Origin: Oscillospiraceae bacterium
GTDB lineage: Bacteria > Bacillota > Clostridia > Oscillospirales > Ruminococcaceae
DNA: 64,000 nt
Direction: 5' to 3'
Assembly (NCBI GenBank): GCA_017472735.1
Contig: JAFUOD010000006.1
Coordinates: 62,001-126,000, forward strand
Shown: one piece after another, positions 54,745-62,683 of the stretch
Layout: each line of letters opens with the position of its first letter
Numbering within the stretch: the first letter of the stretch is position 1
The notes under the pieces: model-generated
Seen by the model: only the letters and a program-made list of their open reading frames with translations
What the model was told of the DNA's origin: nothing
Database searches by the model: none
Position numbers and translations under genes: made by a program

Positions 54745-54965
54745 CAAGCCCCCTTGAGGGGGTTGGGGGGGTGACTGAAAATAATATCGCGGAGCGATAC
54801 CTTATTGCAAGCAAACAAAGGGCAGCCTATCACGGTTATACTATTGCGGTCAAATCTGCTCATTCTTTGAAAGAACCGGGCAGTGAAAAGTGACAAACAG
54901 CTTGCCTGCTTTTTAACAAAACAAAACCGCCGATAGGCGTTGCCTCGTTTTGATAACCGATTTCT
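54745..54965. repeat. Long dispersed repeat, copy X
   Basis: Read on the minus strand, this shares about 150 bases with 62.48-62.64 kb: GTCACTT..ACTGCCCGG.TCTTT, GCAGATTTGACCGCAATAGT, CCTTTGTTTGCTTGC, AAGGTATCGC. The outer part (GCCCCCTTGAGGGGGTTGGGG) resembles the start-of-window repeat. A 66-residue frame on the minus strand (54860-55060) passes through it, but it has no SD and its codons are repeat sequence; I do not regard it as a gene. Confidence 0.8.
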
Positions 54966-55050
54966 TCATCAATTCTATCACAAAACTTACCCTCTTGCAA
55001 CACAAATTTAGCTTTAATGCATAAAAGCTTTAAAGCGTGAAAATTTTCTC

Positions 55051-55079
55051 TTGACAACACTTTAATGTAGTGCTATAAT
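55051..55079 (+). promoter_or_regulatory. Consensus promoter of the aromatic operon
   Basis: TTGACA (55051-55056), 17-base spacer, TATAAT (55074-55079): perfect consensus, followed by a leader of about 155 bases. Confidence 0.92.
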
Positions 55080-55097
55080 CACACCATATTATAATAG

Positions 55098-55202
55098 GTA
55101 AGAATTTTTTGTTGCGGCAAAAGCTGATCTGCTTCGGTTTTATAAGCGTTTGGCTGTGTTTTGAGTGAGCGCACAGGTACGCCTCTTTTAAAAAAATTCT
55201 TC
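55098..55202 (+). promoter_or_regulatory. Foldable leader of the aromatic operon
   Basis: The leader closes on itself through AAGAATTTTTT (near 55100) and AAAAAATTCTT (near 55191-55201). Inside are AGC-TGATCT-GCT and a longer arm GCGT..CTGTG ... CACAG..ACGC (55147-55182). A possible 18-codon frame from TTG 55112 to TGA 55166-55168 reads LRQKLICFGFISVWLCFE (three Phe and one Trp) but lacks a good SD. No T-box core and no recognised riboswitch. A regulatory role is inferred only. Confidence 0.45.
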
Positions 55203-55242
55203 AACTATTTAAAAAATGCAACCCGAAAGGAAGTTATAAAAA

Positions 55243-56250
55243 ATGATTGTAATTTTAAAGCAGAACACCGACCAAATGCAGCTTGACCGTCTTATTACAT
55301 GGCTTAAGAATTCGGGTGTGGATGTTCACACCTCTGTCGGTCAGTCTCAGACCATTTTGGGTCTTATCGGCAACACCCAGCACATTGATATCGACCTTAT
55401 CTCTCAGCTTGACATTGTTGAAGATGTAAGACGTGTGCAGGAGCCTTATAAGAACGCAAACCGCAAGTTCCACCCCAACGACACGGTTATTAAGGTTAAC
55501 GAAAATGTATCCATAGGCGGCGGAAACTTAACACTTATTGCAGGCCCCTGCTCTGTCGAATCGGAAGAGCAGATTTGCGCCATTGCCGAGGCTGTTAAGA
55601 AAAGCGGCGCTACCATGCTTCGCGGCGGTGCTTACAAGCCCCGCACCTCGCCCTATTCATTCCAAGGCTTAAGAACCGAAGGCCTGCGCCTTTTGTCTTT
55701 GGCAAAGCAGCACACAGGCTTGCCCATCGTTACCGAGATCATGGACATTTCTCAGCTTGACGGCTTTGGCGATGTTGACGTAATTCAGGTAGGCGCGCGC
55801 AACATGCAAAACTTCGAGCTTTTAAAGGCTTTGGGCACAACAAGAAAGCCCATTTTGCTTAAAAGAGGTCTTTCGTCGACCTATGAAGAGCTTTTGATGA
55901 GCGCTGAATACATTATGGCAGGCGGTAACGATCAGGTTATGCTTTGCGAGCGCGGAATAAGAACCTTTGAGACCTACACCAGAAACACACTTGACGTTGC
56001 GGCTATTCCTGTTTTAAAGCAGCTTTCGCATTTGCCCGTCATCATCGACCCAAGCCACTCGGCAGGTAAATCGGCATTGGTTGACCCGTTGTCGTGTGCC
56101 GCAGTTGCCGCAGGTGCCGACGGACTTATTATCGAAGTACATAACGACCCTGCTCACGCACTTTGCGACGGTCCTCAGTCGATCAAGCCCGAGGTATTTG
56201 ACGCACTTGCAAAGAAGCTTGCAGTAATTAAGGGCGCCATTTCAAAATAA
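55243..56250 (+). CDS. aroF: 3-Deoxy-7-phosphoheptulonate synthase (DAHP synthase)
   Basis: First step of the shikimate pathway: PEP + erythrose-4-phosphate to DAHP. 335 residues: N-terminal ferredoxin-like regulatory domain (1-70, MIVILKQNTDQMQLDRLITW), then the class I-beta TIM barrel with IAGPCSVESEEQI, GGAYKPRTSPYSFQGL, KRGLSSTYEELL and DPSHSAGKSALV. The FL domain in Thermotoga enzyme confers tyrosine feedback inhibition; the same is likely here. SD GAAAGGAAG. First gene of the operon. Confidence 0.96.
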   Translation: MIVILKQNTDQMQLDRLITWLKNSGVDVHTSVGQSQTILGLIGNTQHIDIDLISQLDIVEDVRRVQEPYKNANRKFHPNDTVIKVNENVSIGGGNLTLIAGPCSVESEEQICAIAEAVKKSGATMLRGGAYKPRTSPYSFQGLRTEGLRLLSLAKQHTGLPIVTEIMDISQLDGFGDVDVIQVGARNMQNFELLKALGTTRKPILLKRGLSSTYEELLMSAEYIMAGGNDQVMLCERGIRTFETYTRNTLDVAAIPVLKQLSHLPVIIDPSHSAGKSALVDPLSCAAVAAGADGLIIEVHNDPAHALCDGPQSIKPEVFDALAKKLAVIKGAISK

Positions 56251-56277
56251 TACACTATATAATAAGGGGCGATTAGT

Positions 56278-56493
56278 ATGAAGTGTCCTTTTTGCGGCAA
56301 GAAAACGGTCGAGGGATATGTTCAGGGTGCAAGAAAAATCTTCTTTACCGAGGATATACACAATTTCTTTCTTGCGCCTGATTTTGACGATCTGCTTTTG
56401 AGCAAAAACAACTGGACCAAGCCGAATTGCAAGGCTTACCACTGCCCCGATTGCAAAAAGGTCATTGTTGACTATTCTGAAAACGAAGCTTAA
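56278..56493 (+). CDS. Small zinc-ribbon protein (DUF6487/PF20097-like)
   Basis: 71 residues with two CxxC pairs: MKCPFCGKKTVEGYV at the start and AYHCPDCKKVIVDYS at the end, separated by an Ile/Phe-rich middle (RKIFFTEDIHNFFLAPDFDD). A rubredoxin-like or zinc-ribbon knuckle is likely. No function known. GGGGCG lies upstream of the ATG. It is embedded between aroF and tyrA, 27 bases after aroF, so it is co-expressed with aromatic amino acid synthesis. Confidence 0.75.
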   Translation: MKCPFCGKKTVEGYVQGARKIFFTEDIHNFFLAPDFDDLLLSKNNWTKPNCKAYHCPDCKKVIVDYSENEA

Positions 56494-56521
56494 ACAGCAA
56501 TTAACAAAAGGGGTGAAAAAA

Positions 56522-57355
56522 GTGACTGTTGGCGTAGTCGGACTGGGCCTTATAGGCGGCTCGGTTGTAAAAAGTGCCAGAAAATATACTGACAGTATAA
56601 TTTTCGGCGCAGATTTAGACAAAAACACGCTTGAAAAAGCGATAAACGAGGGTACGCTTGACGGCGCACTGACCTGCGGCAACATGAAGGACTGCGACAT
56701 TGTTATGGTCGCAATACCTCCCTTTGCTACAAAAAGCTGGATAGAAGCGAATGCCGAGCACTTGACCGGAACGACCTTGGTTGACCTTTGCGGTGTTAAA
56801 AGATTTATCTGCGATGCGGCAAAGCCTCTTGCCGAAAAATACGGCTTTTGCTTTGTGGGCGGTCACCCAATGGCAGGCAAAGAGGTTTCGGGTTATGAAA
56901 ACGCAAGTGCTGAGCTTTTTAAAAATGCCTCGATGATCTTAACGCCCGAGGGCGTGAGCGATGAAAAGGTTGCATGGCTTCGTGAATTTTTCTTAAGCCT
57001 TGGTTTTGGCAGAGTAACGATTTCGACACCCGAGGAGCACGACGCGATAATTTCATATACCTCGCAGTTAGCGCACATTGCCTCGAATGCTTACATAAAA
57101 TCTCCCTCGGCACAAAGGCAGATGGGATTTTCGGCAGGCAGCTATAAAGACTTGACCCGAGTTGCCAAGCTTGACGCGAGACTTTGGACAGAGCTTTTTG
57201 CCTGCAACCGCGATTATGTTACCGAGGAGCTTAGAGTGCTTATTGCAAACCTGAACGAATATTTGCAGGCGCTTGAATCGGGCGACGACGAGCTGTTGCA
57301 ACAGCTTTTGCAAAAGGGCAGAGATTTAAAGCTTTCTGCCGACGGAAAGCAATAG
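56522..57355 (+). CDS. tyrA: Prephenate dehydrogenase
   Basis: Oxidative decarboxylation of prephenate to 4-hydroxyphenylpyruvate (or arogenate to tyrosine). 277 residues: NAD(P)-binding VGLGLIGGSVVKSARK at the N-terminus, GGHPMAGKEVSGYENASAEL, and the helical dimer domain with YTSQLAHIASNAY and DLTRVAKLDARLW. No C-terminal ACT domain. The start is GTG 56522, behind AAAGGGGTG; the open frame from 56465 overlaps the zinc-ribbon gene and is not used. Confidence 0.94.
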   Translation: MTVGVVGLGLIGGSVVKSARKYTDSIIFGADLDKNTLEKAINEGTLDGALTCGNMKDCDIVMVAIPPFATKSWIEANAEHLTGTTLVDLCGVKRFICDAAKPLAEKYGFCFVGGHPMAGKEVSGYENASAELFKNASMILTPEGVSDEKVAWLREFFLSLGFGRVTISTPEEHDAIISYTSQLAHIASNAYIKSPSAQRQMGFSAGSYKDLTRVAKLDARLWTELFACNRDYVTEELRVLIANLNEYLQALESGDDELLQQLLQKGRDLKLSADGKQ

Positions 57356-57404
57356 ACTCATAACTTTTTTGGGCTGTCTTTTGCTTTGCGTGCCTATTTT
57401 TAAA

Positions 57405-57582
57405 AAGGTGTCGCACTTCGTGCGACAGATGCGGCGCCACGCTCGGCACGGCTTACGCCACGCCTCGCACTTGCGCCGCCATACACTCGCGCGCCGAAGG
57501 CGCGCGTAAAATGCGCCGTGGTTGCGAAGCAACGAGTGGCGCATCCATCGCCCGCAGGGCGATACCTTTAAACAAACGAATC
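57405..57582. repeat. Composite GC-rich repeat between tyrA and aroB
   Basis: In order: GGTGTCGCAC-TTCG-TGCGACA; GATGCGGCGCCACGCTCGG and CGCCTCGCACTTGCGCCGCC; then an inverse copy GCGCGCC-GAAG-GCGCGC ... GCCGTGGTTGCGAAGCAACG; and finally ATCGCCCGCAGGGCGAT followed by ACCTTTAAACAAAC (inverse AAAGGTATCGC unit). Three repeat families are joined within 180 bases inside the aro operon. No gene. Confidence 0.85.
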
Positions 57583-57596
57583 GAAAGGTGTTTTCA

Positions 57597-58664
57597 ATGG
57601 CAAGTGTTATTCATGTTGAAACAAACAAAAAATATGATGTCGAGGTAGGCGCAGGTCTTCTTTTAACTTGCGGCGACAAGATCAAGGCGATAACAGGCAC
57701 CTGCCGTGCCGCAATCATCACCGACTCGAATGTTTCAAAGCTTTATTTAAACAAGGTTGAAAAAAGCCTCGAACAGGCAGGCTTTAATACCGACAGCTTT
57801 GTTTTTAAAGCAGGCGAAGGCTCGAAAAACATTGAAACACTTTCGGATATTTTAGAATTTTTGGCTGAAAACAACTATACCCGTACCGACATTTTGGTTG
57901 CCTTGGGCGGCGGAGTTGTGGGCGATATAACAGGCTTTGCCGCCTCGGTTTATCTCAGAGGTGTGCGCTTTGTGCAGCTGCCTACCACTCTTTTGGCAAT
58001 GGTCGATTCCTCGGTGGGCGGTAAAACCGCCGTTGACCTTAAAGCAGGCAAAAATTTAGCAGGCGCTTTCTATCAGCCCGAGGTTGTTTTGGCTGACACC
58101 GAAACCCTGAAAACTCTTAACCGGCAAGAGCTTGCAAACGGCTTTGCCGAGTCGATAAAATACGGCGTTTTGTTTGATAAGAAGCTTTTTGATTTGTTTG
58201 ACTGCGATTTAGATGACGAAAAGCTTGAAAGAGCAATTTCTGAATGTATTGCCCACAAGGCGAGAGTTGTTAAAAACGACGAGTTCGATTTGGGCGAGCG
58301 CAAGCTTTTGAATTTGGGCCACACAATTGGCCACGCAATTGAAAAATGTTCGGGCTATGCAACCCCTCACGGCCACGCAGTTGCCGCAGGAATGGCAATG
58401 ATAGCACGTGCAAGCGAGAAGATGGGGCTTGCCGAGGCAGGAACCTCGGAAAAAATTGAAAAAATGCTTTTGCGCTATAATCTGCCTGTTGATTGCGATA
58501 TTTATGAGGATAAGGAACTTTATTTCACCTCTTTGGGTGACAAAAAGCGTGAGGGCGGCTCGATAACCCTCGTTATTCCCGAAAAAATCGGCGGCAGCGT
58601 TTTAAGAAAAGAAGCAGTTGCCGACCTTGAAAAATATATCACCCTTGGAAAGAAGGGTAATTAA
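57597..58664 (+). CDS. aroB: 3-Dehydroquinate synthase
   Basis: Converts DAHP to 3-dehydroquinate with catalytic NAD+ and zinc. 355 residues: DSNVSKLY, ILVALGGGVVGDITGFAASV, LPTTLLAMVDSSVGGKTAVD (active-site Lys), NLGHTIGHAIEKCSGY and the PHGHAVAAGM zinc ligand. GAAAGGTG lies upstream of ATG 57597; the frame running in from the repeat is not coding. Follows tyrA after a repeat-filled gap. Confidence 0.96.
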   Translation: MASVIHVETNKKYDVEVGAGLLLTCGDKIKAITGTCRAAIITDSNVSKLYLNKVEKSLEQAGFNTDSFVFKAGEGSKNIETLSDILEFLAENNYTRTDILVALGGGVVGDITGFAASVYLRGVRFVQLPTTLLAMVDSSVGGKTAVDLKAGKNLAGAFYQPEVVLADTETLKTLNRQELANGFAESIKYGVLFDKKLFDLFDCDLDDEKLERAISECIAHKARVVKNDEFDLGERKLLNLGHTIGHAIEKCSGYATPHGHAVAAGMAMIARASEKMGLAEAGTSEKIEKMLLRYNLPVDCDIYEDKELYFTSLGDKKREGGSITLVIPEKIGGSVLRKEAVADLEKYITLGKKGN

Positions 58665-58665
58665 A

Positions 58666-59919
58666 ATGGATATAAGAATTAAACCCTCGAAAATTTCGGG
58701 CAAAGTGCCTGCCATAGGCTCGAAGTCTGATATTCACAGGCTGCTTATTTTAAGCGCACTTTGCAACAGCGAAACTGTTATTGAGGGCTTTACCGAGTGC
58801 GCCGATACCCTTGCCACTGCAAGCTGCTTGAAAGCTTTGGGCGCCGAATGTGAAATTTCGGGCCGTGAGGTTAAGGTTATACCTTTTAAAAAGAGAGACA
58901 GCCAAAAAACACTCGATTGCGGTGAATCAGGCTCGACTTTAAGATTTTTGCTGCCGGTTGCGGCGGCAGTTGCCGACAAAGCTAAGTTTGTCGGTTCGGG
59001 CAGATTGCCCGAGCGGCCGATTGGTGAACTGATGAACGCCATGAAAGCAGGCGGAGTTGATTTTTCCGCCGATAAGCTGCCGTTTGAAATTTCGGGCAGG
59101 CTTAAAGCAGGCAGATATACACTGCCCGGCAACGTCAGCTCGCAATATGTTTCGGGGCTGTTAATGGCGTTGTCTGTTACCGAGGGCGAGAGCGAAATTG
59201 TTTTAACCTCGCCGCTTGAATCAGCCTCTTATGTTAAAATGACTCTTGCATCGCTTGATATATTCGGCGGCAAGGCTTATGAAACCGAGTTTGGCTATAA
59301 GATCGAGGGCAAAAAGCATTTGACCTCGCCAAAAAGGGTTTTGGCTGACGGTGACTGGTCGAATGCGGCATTTTTTATCGGCAGCGGCGTTATTAACAAA
59401 GAAACCACCGTTACCGGGTTAAACGAAAGCTCGGTGCAGGGTGACAAAAAGGTTATCAAAATGCTTGAAATGACAGGTGCCGAAATAAGCTGTGAAAACG
59501 GCGCTGTGACCTCGCAAAAAAGCGAGCTTTGCGGAGCAAGAATTGATTTGACCGACACCCCCGACCTTTTGCCGATTTTGGCAGTTGTTGCAACGCAGGC
59601 AACAGGGGCAACCGAGTTTTACGGTGCCAAGCGCTTAAGGCTTAAAGAAAGCGACCGTTTGCAGACGGTTGCCGACATGATAACCTCGCTGGGCGGCAAG
59701 GCAGAGGTCTTGCCCGATGGTTTGATGGTTTACCCCGCAACACTTACAGGCGGCCGTGTTGACGGCTGCAACGACCACAGAATTGTAATGGCGGCGGCAA
59801 TTGCGGCGGCTGTGTGCAAAGAAGAAACCGTTATTTTAGGGGCAGAAGCGGTTAACAAATCATACCCCGGATTTTTTGAAGATTATAAGATATTAGGCGG
59901 CGTTGCCGAGGCCGTATAA
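58666..59919 (+). CDS. aroA: 3-Phosphoshikimate 1-carboxyvinyltransferase (EPSP synthase)
   Basis: Adds enolpyruvate to shikimate-3-phosphate. 417 residues: IGSKSDIHRLLILSALC (S3P binding), LDCGESGSTLRFLLPVAA, LSGQY-equivalent VSSQYVSGLLMALS, DGDWSNAAFFIGS (catalytic Asp), and LRLKESDRLQTVADM. The PEP-loop reads CGESGSTLRF, where class I enzymes have LGNAGTAMRPL, so it is outside class I; glyphosate tolerance cannot be stated. ATG 58666 overlaps no gene and lies one base after aroB, with AAGAAGGG inside the aroB end. Confidence 0.95.
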   Translation: MDIRIKPSKISGKVPAIGSKSDIHRLLILSALCNSETVIEGFTECADTLATASCLKALGAECEISGREVKVIPFKKRDSQKTLDCGESGSTLRFLLPVAAAVADKAKFVGSGRLPERPIGELMNAMKAGGVDFSADKLPFEISGRLKAGRYTLPGNVSSQYVSGLLMALSVTEGESEIVLTSPLESASYVKMTLASLDIFGGKAYETEFGYKIEGKKHLTSPKRVLADGDWSNAAFFIGSGVINKETTVTGLNESSVQGDKKVIKMLEMTGAEISCENGAVTSQKSELCGARIDLTDTPDLLPILAVVATQATGATEFYGAKRLRLKESDRLQTVADMITSLGGKAEVLPDGLMVYPATLTGGRVDGCNDHRIVMAAAIAAAVCKEETVILGAEAVNKSYPGFFEDYKILGGVAEAV

Positions 59920-59920
59920 A

Positions 59921-59955
59921 GCCTCCCTTATTTTAAGGGAGGTGTCGGCGGCACC
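59921..59955. repeat. GGGAGG-type hairpin repeat between aroA and aroC
   Basis: GCCTCCCTTATTTTAAGGGAGG followed by TGTCGGCGGCACC, starting two bases after the aroA stop. Same core as at 16.92 kb. Confidence 0.85.
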
Positions 59956-59996
59956 TTTTAATTATTCAACTATCGCTAAATGCAAGGAGCGATGAT

Positions 59997-61067
59997 ATGT
60001 CATCACAAACAGGAAAAAAACTGAAAATTCAATTATTCGGCGAATCTCACGGCGAAGCTGTCGGCGTTGTTATCGATGGATTGCCGGCAGGAATTAAAAT
60101 CGACTTCGACGAGCTTGACGCATTTTTAAAAAGGCGTGCCCCCGGCGGCAGGCTTGCCACCCCCAGAAAGGAAGAGGACAAGCCACGGTTTATTTCAGGT
60201 GTTTTCGAGGGGGTAACAACAGGCTTTCCGATTTGTGCTGTAATTGAAAACACAAACACTCGCTCGGGCGATTATAAATTTAAAGATACTCCCCGACCCT
60301 CGCACGCTGATTTTACCGCGGCGATAAAATACGGCGGATTTGCCGATATGCGAGGAAGCGGACATTTCTCGGGCAGACTTACAGCCCCCATTTGCATTGC
60401 CGGCGGCATTGCAAAGCAGGTTTTGGCTCAAAAAGGCATATTTATAGGCGCACACCTTAAAAGTGTGGGTCTTATAACAGATGACAGCTTCCCCGCAATG
60501 CCTCAAAAAGAGGATTTTGACGCTTTGTTAACAAAGGAGCTTCCTGTTATTGACGATGAAGCTCTTGATTTGATGATAAGAGAAATTGAATATACCCGTG
60601 ATGAGCTTGATTCGGTGGGCGGAGTTATCGAGTGCTGCGCTGTCGGCGTGCCGTCAGGACTCGGAGACCCGATGTTTGACGGCATTGAAAACATTCTTGC
60701 AAAAAATTTGTTTGGCGTGCCTGCCGTTAAAGGCATAGAGTTTGGTCTGGGCTTTGAAAGCTCGAAGATTAAAGGCTCGCAGAATAACGATGAGTTTACG
60801 GTAAAGGACGGTAAGATCGTTACCAAAACCAACAACTGCGGCGGCATTTTGGGCGGCATTACAAACGGTATGCCGATCGTTTTAAGGGCGGCGATGAAGC
60901 CTACACCCTCGATTGCAAAAAAGCAAAACACGGTTAACACAAAAACAGGCGAGCAGGTATCGCTTGAAATAAAAGGCAGACACGACCCCTGCGTTGCAGT
61001 AAGGGCGGTGCCTGTGATTGAAGCAGTAACGGCATTAACATTGCTTGATATTATATTGGAGGATTAA
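59997..61067 (+). CDS. aroC: Chorismate synthase
   Basis: FMN-dependent elimination of phosphate from EPSP to give chorismate. 356 residues with all three signatures: GESHGEAVGVVIDGLPAG, the GSGHFSGRLTAPICIAGGIA region, and RHDPCVAVRAVPVIEA. RRAPGGRLATPRKEEDKPRF binds substrate and FMN. SD AAGGAG. Followed two bases later by pheA. Confidence 0.97.
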   Translation: MSSQTGKKLKIQLFGESHGEAVGVVIDGLPAGIKIDFDELDAFLKRRAPGGRLATPRKEEDKPRFISGVFEGVTTGFPICAVIENTNTRSGDYKFKDTPRPSHADFTAAIKYGGFADMRGSGHFSGRLTAPICIAGGIAKQVLAQKGIFIGAHLKSVGLITDDSFPAMPQKEDFDALLTKELPVIDDEALDLMIREIEYTRDELDSVGGVIECCAVGVPSGLGDPMFDGIENILAKNLFGVPAVKGIEFGLGFESSKIKGSQNNDEFTVKDGKIVTKTNNCGGILGGITNGMPIVLRAAMKPTPSIAKKQNTVNTKTGEQVSLEIKGRHDPCVAVRAVPVIEAVTALTLLDIILED

Positions 61068-61069
61068 AA

Positions 61070-62212
61070 ATGGACTTGAAGCAAATAAGAGAAAAAATTG
61101 ACGCGATCGACGAGAAGCTTTTGCCTTTATTCATTGAAAGAATGAACCTTGCAAACGAGGTTGCACAGTATAAAAAAGAAAACAACCTGCCGATTTTGAA
61201 CAAGACCCGTGAGCGCGAGATTTTAAAGAACGTGATGGACAAGGCCGGCGAGGATATGGAGATCTATGCTCACCGTTTTTATTCAACTGTTTTCGAGCTC
61301 AGCCGTGCTTATCAGGCAACCCTCATTCCCGATAACAGCGGTGTAAGGGCAGAAATTGAAAAGGCAAAGCAAAATGTTAAGGAATCCTTCCCTCAGAACG
61401 GCGTTATTGCCTGTCAGGGCGTCGAGGGTGCATATGCCGCAATGGCAGCCGACAGAATGTTCCCCCGCGGACACCTTGTTTTCTTAAAGACCTTTGAAGC
61501 TGTTTTTGACGCTGTTGAAAACGGTCTTTGCCAGTTCGGTATTTTACCCATTGAAAATTCCTCTAACGGTTCGGTTCGTGCTACCTACGACCTCCTTTTA
61601 AAGAAGAATGTTAAGATAGTAAGAAGCGAGCGCCTTTGCATCCGTCACGAGCTTTTGGTTAAGCCGGGCGCAACCCTTGCCGACATTAAGAAGATCTATT
61701 CGCACGACCAGGCTTTGGGTCAGTGCTCTAAGTTCTTAAAATCGCTGGGCGACAAGGTGCAGGTCATTGCTGTTGACAACACCGCAATGGCTGCAAAGTT
61801 CGTTTCGGAATGTGAGGATAAGTCGGTTGCGGCAATCGCTTCGCACAACGCCGCAGACCTTTACGGTTTGTCGGCACTCGATGAAAACATTATGGATTCT
61901 GACAACAACTACACCCGTTTTGTTTGCATTGCGCGTGATGCCGAGCTTTACCCCGGTGCTAACCACATTGGTTTAATTTTGGCTTGCGAGCATAAGCCGG
62001 GCGCACTTTACGACATCCTTTCAAAGCTTGCAGCGTTCGAGGTCAACCTTATAAAGCTTGAATCCTGCCCGATCGTGGGACACGACTTCGAGTTCATGTT
62101 CTTCTTCGAAATGCAGGCAAGCGTTTTAGACTCTAAGGTCGTTTCGATGCTTGAAAGCATTGAGCAGAGCTCGGAGAGATTTGTGTTCTTGGGCAATTAT
62201 TTGGAGGTTTAA
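61070..62212 (+). CDS. pheA: Bifunctional chorismate mutase/prephenate dehydratase
   Basis: Makes prephenate and then phenylpyruvate. 380 residues: AroQ-type chorismate mutase (1-85, LKQIREKIDAIDEKLLPLFI), prephenate dehydratase (about 105-285, with CQGVEGAYAAMAADRMF, GILPIENSSNGSVRATYDLL and the catalytic TRF in NNYTRFVCIA), and a C-terminal ACT domain (295-375, GALYDILSKLAAFEVNLIKL, ESCPI) for phenylalanine feedback. SD GGAGG. Last gene before a 471-base repeat-filled gap. Confidence 0.96.
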   Translation: MDLKQIREKIDAIDEKLLPLFIERMNLANEVAQYKKENNLPILNKTREREILKNVMDKAGEDMEIYAHRFYSTVFELSRAYQATLIPDNSGVRAEIEKAKQNVKESFPQNGVIACQGVEGAYAAMAADRMFPRGHLVFLKTFEAVFDAVENGLCQFGILPIENSSNGSVRATYDLLLKKNVKIVRSERLCIRHELLVKPGATLADIKKIYSHDQALGQCSKFLKSLGDKVQVIAVDNTAMAAKFVSECEDKSVAAIASHNAADLYGLSALDENIMDSDNNYTRFVCIARDAELYPGANHIGLILACEHKPGALYDILSKLAAFEVNLIKLESCPIVGHDFEFMFFFEMQASVLDSKVVSMLESIEQSSERFVFLGNYLEV

Positions 62213-62243
62213 TAGTAAACACTCGCTTTGCGAGCGGTTTGTC

Positions 62244-62336
62244 AAAGGGGAAACCAAAGGAGGACAAGGACGGAACTCATGTGGAGGAAAGTTCGGCATC
62301 GCCGTCCCTCCCTTTTCCTCCTTAGGTCTCCCCTTT
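62244..62336. repeat. Long imperfect hairpin after pheA
   Basis: Left arm 62244-62273 (AAAGGGGAAACC.AAAGGAGGA..GGACGG) is complementary to right arm 62302-62336 with few mismatches, enclosing a 28-base loop. Just before it is CTCGC-TTT-GCGAG (62222-62234). No T run follows, so not a normal terminator; could be a decayed mobile element. Confidence 0.7.
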
Positions 62337-62481
62337 ATAACCCCTTCCTTACCACCTTTTTCTTCCCGCTTGGCTTAGCACCTTGACTACTAAAGCTACA
62401 TTGATGTTCTTTGAAACTTCGGTAAGGGAAAAGAGATGTTTCTTCAAAGAGAGACGCTCGGTCGCTCGTCAAACTATTGCC

Positions 62482-62650
62482 GTCACTTACAACTGCCCGG
62501 CTCTTTGAATGCTTGTGCAGATTTGACCGCAATAGTATTACCGAGCATTGCTGACCTTTGTTTGCTTGCTTAAAGGTATCGCCCGTTGGGCGATGCTGTT
62601 TTCAACCACCCCTCCGCCCTTGCGGGCACCTCCCCTCAAAAGGGGAGGTG
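62482..62650. repeat. Long dispersed repeat, copy Y, with a GGGGAGG hairpin
   Basis: GTCACTTACAACTGCCCGGC, GCAGATTTGACCGCAATAGT, CCTTTGTTTGCTTGC, then AAAGGTATCGC-CCGTTGG-GCGATGC: the counterpart of copy X (54.75-54.97 kb) in opposite orientation. 62609-62650 adds CCCCTCCGCCCTTGCGGGCA and CCTCCCCTCAAAAGGGGAGG. Between 62340 and 62480 nothing is recognised. Confidence 0.8.
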
Positions 62651-62683
62651 TGCGTTACAACATTTAATTATGAGGTGACTACC

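Noticed and set aside
54860..55060. 66-residue frame on the minus strand upstream of aroF
   Set aside because: It runs through dispersed repeat X, has no SD, and shares sequence with the non-coding copy at 62.5 kb.
55085..55242. aroF leader as a T-box or known riboswitch
   Set aside because: No GGTGG-NACC core, terminator with T run, or recognisable aptamer motif; left as an unclassified leader.
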